From DASSFG01 sp035547915 (GTDB taxonomy: Bacteria; Planctomycetota; Planctomycetia; Pirellulales; JAICIG01), in NCBI GenBank assembly GCA_035547915.1, contig DASZTS010000128.1, positions 1 through 29,041 of the forward strand: a stretch of DNA of 29,041 nucleotides. Direction: 5' to 3'. The position numbers and the translations under genes were made by a program. How positions within the stretch are numbered: the first letter of the stretch is position 1; each line of letters begins with the position of its first letter. This document shows positions 22,519 to 29,041 of the stretch, one piece after another. A model generated the notes under the pieces. It was not told the DNA's origin. It saw nothing but the letters and a program-made list of their open reading frames with translations, and searched no databases.

Positions 22519-22887
22519 CTACCGCTCTCCGGGCGCCGAGCAACTCACGCAAGTTTCGCGATCGGCCGACCCGGCGGCAGTTGACCGGCCAAGCACCAGA
22601 TCCAAGAACTCTCGTTGTGGCACATCGTAGACCGCTTTCAAGGTCTCGATGCGATAGCCCCGCCAGTGCATCGCGCTGGCGGTGGTGCCGACTCCCAGGC
22701 CGGTTGCCACCAGAAACCACGCTGCGTGTCCGAGGGCGGTCCAGCCAGGCACAAGGCGGCGCAAGAGGAGACAGACGACCGCGCAAACGGCACCCGCCGA
22801 CGCGGGCACCGCGAAGAAAATGGCCAAGACCAAGTTGCCTCTTCCCCTTCCCCCGGTATCGCCGCGATGGCTGGTTCCGGCAGCCAC
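22519..22887 (-). CDS. Small membrane protein with C-terminal CxxC, coupled to thioredoxin gene
   Basis: This 122-residue protein has two hydrophobic helices (about 18-43 and 49-68) and a C-terminal tail ending in 'ETCVSCSAPGER', a CxxC pair. I do not recognise a family. It is preferred over the overlapping minus-strand frame 22511-22966, which is arginine-rich and has no membrane pattern. Its TAG stop (22519-22521) forms part of the Shine-Dalgarno sequence of the downstream thioredoxin gene, strong evidence that this frame is the one translated. The GTG start at 22887 is uncertain; only GAGAGGG about 25 bases upstream and a GCGGGG just upstream resemble binding sites. The CxxC tail might be a substrate or electron carrier for the thioredoxin. 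Confidence 0.6.
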   Translation of the reverse strand: MAAGTSHRGDTGGRGRGNLVLAIFFAVPASAGAVCAVVCLLLRRLVPGWTALGHAAWFLVATGLGVGTTASAMHWRGYRIETLKAVYDVPQREFLDLVLGRSTAAGSADRETCVSCSAPGER

Positions 22888-22980
22888 CCCCGCATGGTGC
22901 GCAGGTGCAAAGCCCTCTCTCAGCGGGCGCTAAACAGTGCCAAACCGCAGTGGCAAGGTTACACAAAGGCCAATTTCAGC

Positions 22981-23010
22981 TTGCTGCCGGGCTGCCGCGG
23001 AACCTATAAT
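22981..23010 (+). promoter_or_regulatory. Promoter of metK
   Basis: A perfect -10 hexamer TATAAT (23005-23010) follows TTGCTG (22981-22986) at 18 bases. Predicted transcription start is near 23017, giving a metK leader of about 125 nt. Confidence 0.55.
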
Positions 23011-23096
23011 TTCTGCTTACTGTTTCAGCCCGGCTGGTGGCCGGCGCCAGCAGGGTTGTCGATCGAGACCTCGCGGTTCGGTCCATGGCTCGGGCG

Positions 23097-23112
23097 GGCC
23101 GCCGGTGCGGCC
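23097..23112 (+). promoter_or_regulatory. Perfect hairpin in metK leader
   Basis: GGCCGC and GCGGCC pair over six bases around a CGGT loop, ending 14 bases before the AGGGAG Shine-Dalgarno sequence (23127-23132). A second, looser stem GCTGG/CCAGC lies near 23033-23051. The leader does not match any SAM riboswitch that I recognise, but the structure could still modulate metK. Confidence 0.35.
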
Positions 23113-23140
23113 GATTTCGCATTCTCAGGGAGATTTCACA

Positions 23141-24322
23141 GTGGCTTCCGGCAAGTATCTGTTCACCAGCGAGTCGGTGAGCATGGGTCACCCCGATAAG
23201 TTGGCCGACCAGATTTCCGACGGCATTCTCGACGCACTCTTCGCCCAAGATCCCTTCAGCCGGGTAGCCTGCGAAACGCTCGTCACGACGGGAGCGGCCG
23301 TGGTCGCGGGAGAGATTACCACTCGAGCCGTCGTCGATTACGCCGACGTCGTCCGCCGCGTCATCCGCGATGTGGGCTATACGGACGATGAGATGGGCAT
23401 CTGCGCCGACACGTGCGCCGTCATGGCGATGATCGGCAAGCAGAGCCCGGACATCGCCCAGGGAGTGAACGAGAACGCCGCGTCCGGCAAAGACATCGGT
23501 GCCGGTGATCAAGGGCTGATGTTCGGCTACGCCTGCAACGATACGCCCGAGTTGATGCCCCTGCCGATCGCCCTGGCCCATCGCATCACCAACGCGTTGA
23601 CGGCTGTTCGCCGCGATGGCACGATTCGTTGGCTGCGGCCCGACAGCAAGAGCCAGGTGACCGTCGAATACGACGGGCACAGGCCGGTGCGCATCGATAC
23701 GGTCGTCGTCTCCACGCAGCATGCGCCGGATGTCAGCCACGAAGAGATCCGCCGCACCGTCATCAATCAAGTCGTCAAGCCGTTGCTGCCTGCCGACTTG
23801 GTGTCGGGCGACATCACCTACCACATCAATCCGACCGGCCGCTTCGTGGTGGGCGGTCCACATGGCGACTGCGGCTTGACCGGCCGCAAGATCATCGTCG
23901 ATACGTACGGCGGCTGGGGGCGGCACGGCGGCGGTGCCTTCAGCGGCAAGGACCCGACGAAGGTCGATCGCAGCGCGGCGTACATGGCGCGCCACATCGC
24001 CAAGAACATCGTGGCCGCCGAACTGGCCGACCGCTGCGAAGTCCAACTAGCATACGCCATCGGCGTGTCGGAACCGGTCAGCGTGCATGTCGACACCGAG
24101 GGCACCGGCAAGCTGGACGACACTCGGATCTGCGAGTTGGTGCGCGAGGTGTTTCCACTCACGCCCAGCGGCATCATCAAGTATCTCGACCTGCGGCGGC
24201 CGATCTACCAATTGACCGCTGCGGGCGGACATTTCGGTCGCAGCGAACCGGAGTTCACCTGGGAGAGTACCCAGCGGGCCAACCAGCTTCTGGAAGCGGC
24301 CGGCATCGCTGCTACCGCCTAG
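23141..24322 (+). CDS. metK: S-adenosylmethionine synthetase
   Basis: This 393-residue enzyme makes S-adenosylmethionine from methionine and ATP in the cytoplasm. Family signatures are complete: GHPDK (16-20) with the following 'ADQISDGILD', GAGDQG (120-125) and the P-loop-like GGGAFSGKDPTKVDRS (about 263-278). Length matches the family (about 390). The start is GTG 23141, chosen because AGGGAG lies 8 bases upstream and similarity begins immediately ('ASGKYLFTSESVSMGHPDK'); the frame is open further upstream but without homology. It has its own promoter with a consensus -10 and stands divergent from the small membrane protein/thioredoxin pair. Confidence 0.97.
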   Translation: MASGKYLFTSESVSMGHPDKLADQISDGILDALFAQDPFSRVACETLVTTGAAVVAGEITTRAVVDYADVVRRVIRDVGYTDDEMGICADTCAVMAMIGKQSPDIAQGVNENAASGKDIGAGDQGLMFGYACNDTPELMPLPIALAHRITNALTAVRRDGTIRWLRPDSKSQVTVEYDGHRPVRIDTVVVSTQHAPDVSHEEIRRTVINQVVKPLLPADLVSGDITYHINPTGRFVVGGPHGDCGLTGRKIIVDTYGGWGRHGGGAFSGKDPTKVDRSAAYMARHIAKNIVAAELADRCEVQLAYAIGVSEPVSVHVDTEGTGKLDDTRICELVREVFPLTPSGIIKYLDLRRPIYQLTAAGGHFGRSEPEFTWESTQRANQLLEAAGIAATA

Positions 24323-24485
24323 TTGCCTGGCCGAGAAACCCCGATCTCGATCGTTACGGGTCGCGTAGCAGTCGGTTTTCGGATCGGATCTGCTGCCCTC
24401 GGCATCCGTTGTCGTCCGGTGAAACAAGGGTGGTTGCACCACGACCCGTGCAAACGGGCCGGACTCGGCCAGCAGGAACAATTCC

Positions 24486-25250
24486 TTGCAGCGTGCGTAC
24501 CTCGTAACGAAGCCGCGTGCCGTGGCGCCGGCGTGGCTGTTGCGCGCCGTCGCCGTGATCGTGCTAGCTTGGCTCCTGTTATCGGGATTGCTGTTGACGG
24601 CGCGCACGATGGTTCGCGCGACGCGTCCGTTCATCGGTCCCCAGTTCTTGATCATCGCCTGCGGCGTCGTCGGCGTAATCTGGCTGGCCCGCCGGACGTC
24701 GATGCTCGACTCCGGGCGGAATATCCACCGACATTGGACGGGTTTCCTCCCTGTCGTGGCGACATCCACGGCTCTGTTGCTGTGGGGAGTGCCGCTCGCT
24801 CACGGAGCCAGCGCGCCGGCGGCGGTCTTTTGGCTGCTGGTCGTGGGCGAAGAAGCGTGGGCCTGGCGACGTCACATCGAGCTTTGGCGTCGCATGCCGC
24901 GTGCCGCCGAACGTGTCGTAAGGCGTCCCGCCGCCGATCGTGTCGTACAGAAGCTCACGCGATTCGTAACACCCGAGGGCGAGGAAGTCGTGCAAGGCCT
25001 GCTGGCTGTGCGGATCGAGCCGGGCGCCCGTATGGCCGCGGGACATGTGGCATTCTGCCCGCCGCTGGTGGAAAGGCCGCAACTTGAGGTGCAACCGGAT
25101 GCCGGTCCCGAAGCCACGCTCAAGGTCGGTCAGCTCTATCCGCATGGCGCTCGAATCGACGTGCGACTGCCGCAAGTGGCAGAGAGCGAGACGACGGTGC
25201 AGGTCCGATTCGTTGCTCGTGCGCTCATGATCCCCAAGCACCCTGGCTGA
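24486..25250 (+). CDS. Hypothetical membrane protein with soluble C-terminal domain
   Basis: This 254-residue protein has an N-terminal membrane part (helices about 17-40, 51-68 and 87-125, the last possibly two) and a soluble C-terminal domain (about 150-250) that is beta-rich in appearance, with 'FVTPEGEEVVQGLLAVRIEPGARM' (quoted in part) and 'VQVRFVARALM'. I do not recognise a named family. The start is TTG 24486: AGGAA at 24474-24478 lies 7 bases upstream. An in-frame GTG at 24522 is the alternative and would shorten the protein by 12 residues. A 37-residue membrane peptide follows 13 bases later. The 163 bases between metK and this gene hold nothing recognisable. Confidence 0.72.
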   Translation: MQRAYLVTKPRAVAPAWLLRAVAVIVLAWLLLSGLLLTARTMVRATRPFIGPQFLIIACGVVGVIWLARRTSMLDSGRNIHRHWTGFLPVVATSTALLLWGVPLAHGASAPAAVFWLLVVGEEAWAWRRHIELWRRMPRAAERVVRRPAADRVVQKLTRFVTPEGEEVVQGLLAVRIEPGARMAAGHVAFCPPLVERPQLEVQPDAGPEATLKVGQLYPHGARIDVRLPQVAESETTVQVRFVARALMIPKHPG

Positions 25251-25263
25251 ACCGCGCACGAAC

Positions 25264-25377
25264 ATGGCCCGTTGGCCTTACAACCGCTGGACCTGGTTCT
25301 TCACCTACGGCGCCGTCTTCGTGCTCTTTCCGCTGCTCTGCCTATTGGCTTATGCCTGGGTGCGTGGTTGGCTTTGA
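25264..25377 (+). CDS. 37-residue single-helix membrane peptide
   Basis: A short frame, ATG 25264 to TGA 25375-25377, encodes a 37-residue protein. A tryptophan- and arginine-rich start (MARWPYNRWTW) is followed by a hydrophobic helix (about residues 12-32) and a short basic end. The composition is that of a small single-pass membrane protein and not of random GC-rich sequence. It begins 13 bases after the stop of the preceding membrane protein, so it may be its partner in an operon. The Shine-Dalgarno match is weak (ACGA). Function unknown. Confidence 0.5.
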   Translation: MARWPYNRWTWFFTYGAVFVLFPLLCLLAYAWVRGWL

Positions 25378-25398
25378 TGCCCCCTCCGCGAGAAGGGT

Positions 25399-26502
25399 CT
25401 AAATAGAGGCCGCACGCCAAACGCGATCGAGCCAGCGGCAGGCAGCGAATGCGCACGCCGAGACCACGGCCGACAGTCCGCACCATGTGGCCGCCGTCGC
25501 ACGCAGCTCTGCCATGGCGAGCGACATCCATTGTGCCTGGGATGAAAGCAGGCAGGCGAACATGCTGCCGGCGAAGAGCGCGGCGACACCGCCGAAGAGA
25601 AACATGCCGATGCGGACGATGCTCCAGTCGGGCACCATCGCCAGCCACGCCGCGTAGCCCAATTCCACGGCGGCGATACACAAGAGGGCTTGCGCCCACG
25701 ATGGTGCATCGCTGAATTGCAGATGGGGGAGCGCCGGTGCCGCACAAAACACCGCGACGAACGGCAGTAAACAGGCGATCCAATAGGCGAACTCGAGTTG
25801 TCGCGGACCGGGCCGATAGACGTCGAATGAGGTCAAATCATCACCCCGCGCCCAGGTGCACCATTGCACGCGGCGGATCGCGGTGGTGGAACCGGTCGCC
25901 TGAGGAGCCGACGATGCCGGAACTTCTCGGGGCGACGACACCGTGGTGCCCACCGGCAGTGGCGGTGGACAAGGCGCTGCCACGGCCTTCTCCGGCAACG
26001 GTGCAAGGGCCGAGCGCGGCGTGGGCTCATTCCCGGGCGGCGGTGGAATCAAAAACTCCTCAGGTTCAGGCGGCGGCGCGAGAGGCGGCACAACGATGGC
26101 GAGCGGCTCGGCCGGACCGACCGCGGTAGCTCGTTCACCACCGATATCTTCAGCCTGCTGTGGCACGTTGGGGGTCGTCGTCTGGTCGATGGTGGTTAAC
26201 GCCCGTGCCGGAGTTTCTGGCGGAGCCGGCCCGGCGCACAAGCCGCCGATTTTGCTGTCCGGTTCGCAGACCACAGCCGCAATCGACGACGAGGATTCAT
26301 CGATGACTTCGAGCAAGGGTTCGCGACAGGAGCTGCGTTCTTCCGCGACCGGCTCGCACGCCGCCTCGCTCTTCTCGCTCGGTATCGAGAGCTGGGGAAC
26401 GATCAGTCGCTGCTGGCAGACCGGGCAACGGCCGTTTTTGCCCGCCCGCTCGTCCGGCACCTTGAGCCGATGTCCCAGCGGGCAAAGAAAGCGAATGGCC
26501 AT
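25399..26502 (-). CDS. Zinc-ribbon, proline-rich, four-helix membrane protein
   Basis: This 367-residue protein has three parts. Residues 3-36 are the short zinc-ribbon common in planctomycete proteins ('RFLCPLGHRLKVPDERAGK' then CPVC); probable ligands are C7, H11, C26 and C29, a C-x3-H variant of the usual C-x2-C. Residues about 40-225 are low-complexity, acidic then proline/alanine-rich ('PPLAPPPEPEEFLIPPPPG'), likely disordered. Residues 245-365 hold four hydrophobic helices. The role is unknown; the ribbon may bind a cytoplasmic partner. ATG 26502 was chosen because the zinc ribbon starts right there; the frame is open upstream without similarity and no Shine-Dalgarno sequence is seen. 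It follows the DUF11 gene by 101 bases. Confidence 0.82.
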   Translation of the reverse strand: MAIRFLCPLGHRLKVPDERAGKNGRCPVCQQRLIVPQLSIPSEKSEAACEPVAEERSSCREPLLEVIDESSSSIAAVVCEPDSKIGGLCAGPAPPETPARALTTIDQTTTPNVPQQAEDIGGERATAVGPAEPLAIVVPPLAPPPEPEEFLIPPPPGNEPTPRSALAPLPEKAVAAPCPPPLPVGTTVSSPREVPASSAPQATGSTTAIRRVQWCTWARGDDLTSFDVYRPGPRQLEFAYWIACLLPFVAVFCAAPALPHLQFSDAPSWAQALLCIAAVELGYAAWLAMVPDWSIVRIGMFLFGGVAALFAGSMFACLLSSQAQWMSLAMAELRATAATWCGLSAVVSACAFAACRWLDRVWRAASI

Positions 26503-26603
26503 GGCGGCTGAGGAGGTGAAGGTGTCGGATCGACGACTACCTTCCAGTCTTGTACCCGTTCGGTGGTCAGTCAAGAATCGACTGCCGCCCGGAGCGGGAC
26601 TTC

Positions 26604-28700
26604 TCACTCGTCCGCGTAGACCGTCGTGCTTTCCTCTTTCGTCACAGGGCTTTTCATCTCGTCGGTCAAGAGCTGTACCTGGACGCGCAGGTCGCCCGGC
26701 TCGATACCCTGTGCACGGATTTGGTAGGTCGTCTCGCCCTTCGGCGGCAGCCGGCCCAGCGGTTGGAAGCGTACCTCCTGTCCCTTGACCGAGTCGCGCG
26801 TCGGCCCGTGAGCACTGCGTGGTTTGAGCTGCGGCGGGAAGACGGCGAGCAACTCGACATTGGTGGATGCCTTCGAGCCCTGATTGACCACGCGGATCTC
26901 ATAGGTCGTTTCGCCGCCGACCTCGATGGGGTCCGTCACGTCGGTCAATTCGAACATAATGGCAGCCAGCCCCTCCACCGACACCACCTCTTCTTGTTCG
27001 GCCGCCAGCCCGCGCTGCGCGACGCTCTCGACCTTCAAGAGCTGCTCACCCGGCTCGATGGGCAGGGTCGTCAGCGTCACCTGGCCCGCTTCCTTGGCCG
27101 GCAACTCCTCGAGCACCCAGTGGACGGAATTGGTCACCGGATCGTATTCGCCCGAATTGTTGGCCTCGACGAACTTCAAACCCTTCGGTAGGTGCGTGAC
27201 CAGTTGCACTTCTTTGGCCGAGGCGGTGCCCGGATTGCTGACGGTGACCGTGTAGGTCGCCTGCCGTTCGAGGTAACGCCGTTTCGGGCCTTGCATCGAG
27301 ACCTCGAGCTGCGGCGCCACCACCATGAACTCCGACCGCTGTTCGGCCTGAAGCTGCCCATCGGCCCGTGCGACGAGGCTATTGAGCACTTGACCGGCCT
27401 TGACGGTGTTCATCGTCAGTTCGAGCTGTTTCGACTCACCCGGCTTCAGTTCGCCCACTTCGTATTCCAGCTCGCTGCCCGCCGGATGTTCGAGTTGCTC
27501 GGGGATCATCTCGCTCAAGACGATTCCCGTCGCGGTGCCGGTGCCGGGATTGCTGATCTTGATGGTGAGCTTCAGCTCCTCGCCGATTAGCACTTGGTCG
27601 GGCGTCGACACTTCGATCGCCAACTGTGGCCGCGTGCAACGCGTGCGGGCCGACGCTTCGCCGGCAAAATGCACGGTGGCCACACTGCCGATCTCGCCCT
27701 CGGTCACGGGCATCAACTCCATCTCGACCGTCGTTTCGTCACCCGGCTTGATCGTGCCCACTTTCCACATGACCCGTCCTTCGACCACTTCGGCCGCGGC
27801 CGGGCGCGTTTCGAGCAGATGGGTGCCCTGGGGAACAACGTCGTAAATCTCGACGCTCTGCGCCGTCCCGGTGCCGATGTTCTGCACGCGGATCGCAAAC
27901 ACCGCCGGCTTACCCACCTGGATTTCATCGGGCGCTGCCTTCTCGACCACCAACGAGGGCGACTGCGGACCCTCGAGCTGTTTCACGCCTGGCCGCCCGT
28001 GACCCATGATCGGCTGCCGGCCTCCGGCATCGCCGAACGGATCGCGGTTTGGCGGCACACGGCGGCCCGGTTCTCGCTCTCGCGGATCGGGGCCGAACAC
28101 GTCCGTCGTGCGCTGCGGATTACGGTCCGCGGCCGCATCGACGCGTGCGGCAGGCCGCTCGGCACCGGTGGCGGCCGGGCGGCGTTTGCGCGCGTCGGCC
28201 GTCTTGTTCGCTACGGATTTGTTGGCCGTTTGGCGTCGTTTCTCGCCGCCGATCGAGCCGGGTGCATAACGCCCCGTGGCCTCCTCGGCTAATCGATCAC
28301 GGGGTTCGACTCGATCGTCGGCTACCGGTTGATCGTCGGCCAGTTGCTTGGTGAACGGGTCGCCGGTGGCCATGTCGACCGGTGGTCCACCTCCGTCCTT
28401 TCCGCCGGGAAATAGGTCGGGCCCCGCGTCGGGCACTTCGTTGTTGAAATCGACGCCGTCGGTGGTCACGGGTGCGTCTGCATAACGGTCGGCATAGCGG
28501 TCCGCAGGCTCTGCCTTCGGAGCCGGTTTCTTGGCCGACGCGCTCTTATTGGTCTTGGGTTTCTTCTTCGCGGTCACCGGTGGGAGCTGGCCGTCTTGGG
28601 CCATCGCCGTCGGCTGGGCGCGATGGGCTTGCACGACTGCGAAAACCGCGATGGCCGTCAGACCGGCCAGGGCAGACGTGCGGACGAGCAACCGCTTCAT
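26604..28700 (-). CDS. Exported DUF11-repeat protein
   Basis: This 698-residue protein begins with a signal sequence or membrane anchor (about 5-25), followed by a long, charged, low-complexity region (36-245, Lys/Ala/Pro then Asp/Arg-rich). Four DUF11 (OmcB-like beta-sandwich) repeats follow, about 248-345, 352-450, 460-570 and 580-690, recognisable by repeated 'V.NPGT.TA..V.L...P' and '.L.PGE....L.L' patterns. The family is found in cell-surface and cell-wall proteins of bacteria; in planctomycetes these are probably envelope structural or adhesive proteins. ATG 28700 has GGAG (28709-28712) 8 bases upstream and opens on the signal peptide. No catalytic residues are apparent. Confidence 0.87.
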   Translation of the reverse strand: MKRLLVRTSALAGLTAIAVFAVVQAHRAQPTAMAQDGQLPPVTAKKKPKTNKSASAKKPAPKAEPADRYADRYADAPVTTDGVDFNNEVPDAGPDLFPGGKDGGGPPVDMATGDPFTKQLADDQPVADDRVEPRDRLAEEATGRYAPGSIGGEKRRQTANKSVANKTADARKRRPAATGAERPAARVDAAADRNPQRTTDVFGPDPREREPGRRVPPNRDPFGDAGGRQPIMGHGRPGVKQLEGPQSPSLVVEKAAPDEIQVGKPAVFAIRVQNIGTGTAQSVEIYDVVPQGTHLLETRPAAAEVVEGRVMWKVGTIKPGDETTVEMELMPVTEGEIGSVATVHFAGEASARTRCTRPQLAIEVSTPDQVLIGEELKLTIKISNPGTGTATGIVLSEMIPEQLEHPAGSELEYEVGELKPGESKQLELTMNTVKAGQVLNSLVARADGQLQAEQRSEFMVVAPQLEVSMQGPKRRYLERQATYTVTVSNPGTASAKEVQLVTHLPKGLKFVEANNSGEYDPVTNSVHWVLEELPAKEAGQVTLTTLPIEPGEQLLKVESVAQRGLAAEQEEVVSVEGLAAIMFELTDVTDPIEVGGETTYEIRVVNQGSKASTNVELLAVFPPQLKPRSAHGPTRDSVKGQEVRFQPLGRLPPKGETTYQIRAQGIEPGDLRVQVQLLTDEMKSPVTKEESTTVYADE

Positions 28701-29041
28701 CGGTTCATCTCCGAAAAGATAGGCGAGATGTGAACGTGTGTCGGCCAGCCGGTAGATGTGTCGGGGTTCGGCTTGCCGTTTGTCGGCGTGTATCAAGTGG
28801 ATGCGCAGGCGGTCACCGGCGCAAGACACCCTGTCGTGGGCCGCTAGATACCAAATCCTGCCGCGCGGGAAAAGACCAATCGACGGGCGTGTGATCGCGC
28901 GGGGTGCATAAGGGGAATTGCGCGCGGAGCAGGTCGCCCGGCGCGTGTCAATCGGAGAGTTAGCGTAATTTTTGGCGCTTCCACCGGAAGTTAGGTGGGC
29001 TGGGAAGTGCGAGGGACAAACTACCACACGCTGTTCCGGAG
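28701..29041. other. Non-coding region upstream of the DUF11 gene
   Basis: These 341 bases carry the leader and promoter region of the minus-strand DUF11 gene. On the minus strand a perfect TTGACA lies at 28951-28946, but no good -10 stands at the right distance. The minus-strand frame of the DUF11 gene is open through most of this stretch but shows no family similarity. Nothing else is recognisable. Confidence 0.5.

Noticed and set aside
22511..22966. 151-codon minus-strand frame overlapping the small membrane protein
   Set aside because: Arg/Gly-rich with no hydrophobic pattern; the competing frame has two helices and its stop forms part of the next gene's ribosome-binding site.
24323..25087. 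254-codon plus-strand frame starting right after metK
   Set aside because: Arg-rich shadow frame; the overlapping frame from 24486 has membrane helices and a Shine-Dalgarno sequence.
28923..28951. Minus-strand promoter for the DUF11 gene based on TTGACA
   Set aside because: The -35 match is perfect, but no -10-like hexamer is found 16-18 bases away.

Overview
The window looks like ordinary, non-mobile chromosome from a high-GC planctomycete, most likely of the Pirellulales type. Family content is the main evidence. There is a paired DUF1549/DUF1553 'planctomycete cytochrome c' protein and DUF1501 Tat-exported protein. The elongation factor G is of the mitochondrial-like spdEFG1 type. There is also a short zinc-ribbon/membrane protein and a DUF11-repeat envelope protein. 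I see no insertion sequences, tRNA or rRNA genes, CRISPR arrays or phage genes.

Layout. Positions 1-2622 (+): the 3' half of a UDP-glucose dehydrogenase-type gene, then a two-gene sodium:solute symporter unit (DUF997 small subunit plus SSS permease). Positions 2654-5595 (-): a fused E1 alpha/beta 2-oxoacid dehydrogenase and, upstream of it, a short-chain dehydrogenase whose catalytic lysine is replaced by methionine. Positions 5893-11137 (+): a FadR/GntR regulator, divergent from the SDR gene and translationally coupled to the DUF1549/DUF1553 gene, followed by the DUF1501 gene. A 16-bp imperfect palindrome in the divergent gap is the best candidate operator. Positions 11214-11666: a four-helix membrane protein of unknown function. 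Positions 11667-12224 are non-coding but highly structured (promoter, 15-bp tandem repeat, a train of hairpins, one large compound stem-loop) and lead into fusA (spdEFG1). OsmC follows. Positions 14966-17847 (-): two NfeD-family genes; the larger carries two ClpP/SppA-like domains that both appear to lack the nucleophilic serine.

Positions 18172-21811 (+) hold the most interesting system: two different DevC-type ABC permeases followed by a DevA-type ATPase carrying a C-terminal cyclic-nucleotide-binding domain, with no DevB adaptor nearby. It reads as a heterodimeric exporter or MacB-like machine that may be gated by a cyclic nucleotide. Positions 21866-22887 (-): a membrane-anchored thioredoxin coupled to a small membrane protein with a CxxC tail. 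Positions 23141-25377 (+): metK with a clear promoter, a membrane protein of unknown function, and a 37-residue single-helix membrane peptide. Positions 25399-28700 (-): a zinc-ribbon/Pro-rich/4-TM protein and a secreted DUF11-repeat protein. The last 340 bases are upstream non-coding sequence.

Functional identifications are read from motifs and overall family resemblance. No database search was possible. Starts were chosen from Shine-Dalgarno matches and family length, and many genes here have weak or no Shine-Dalgarno sequence.
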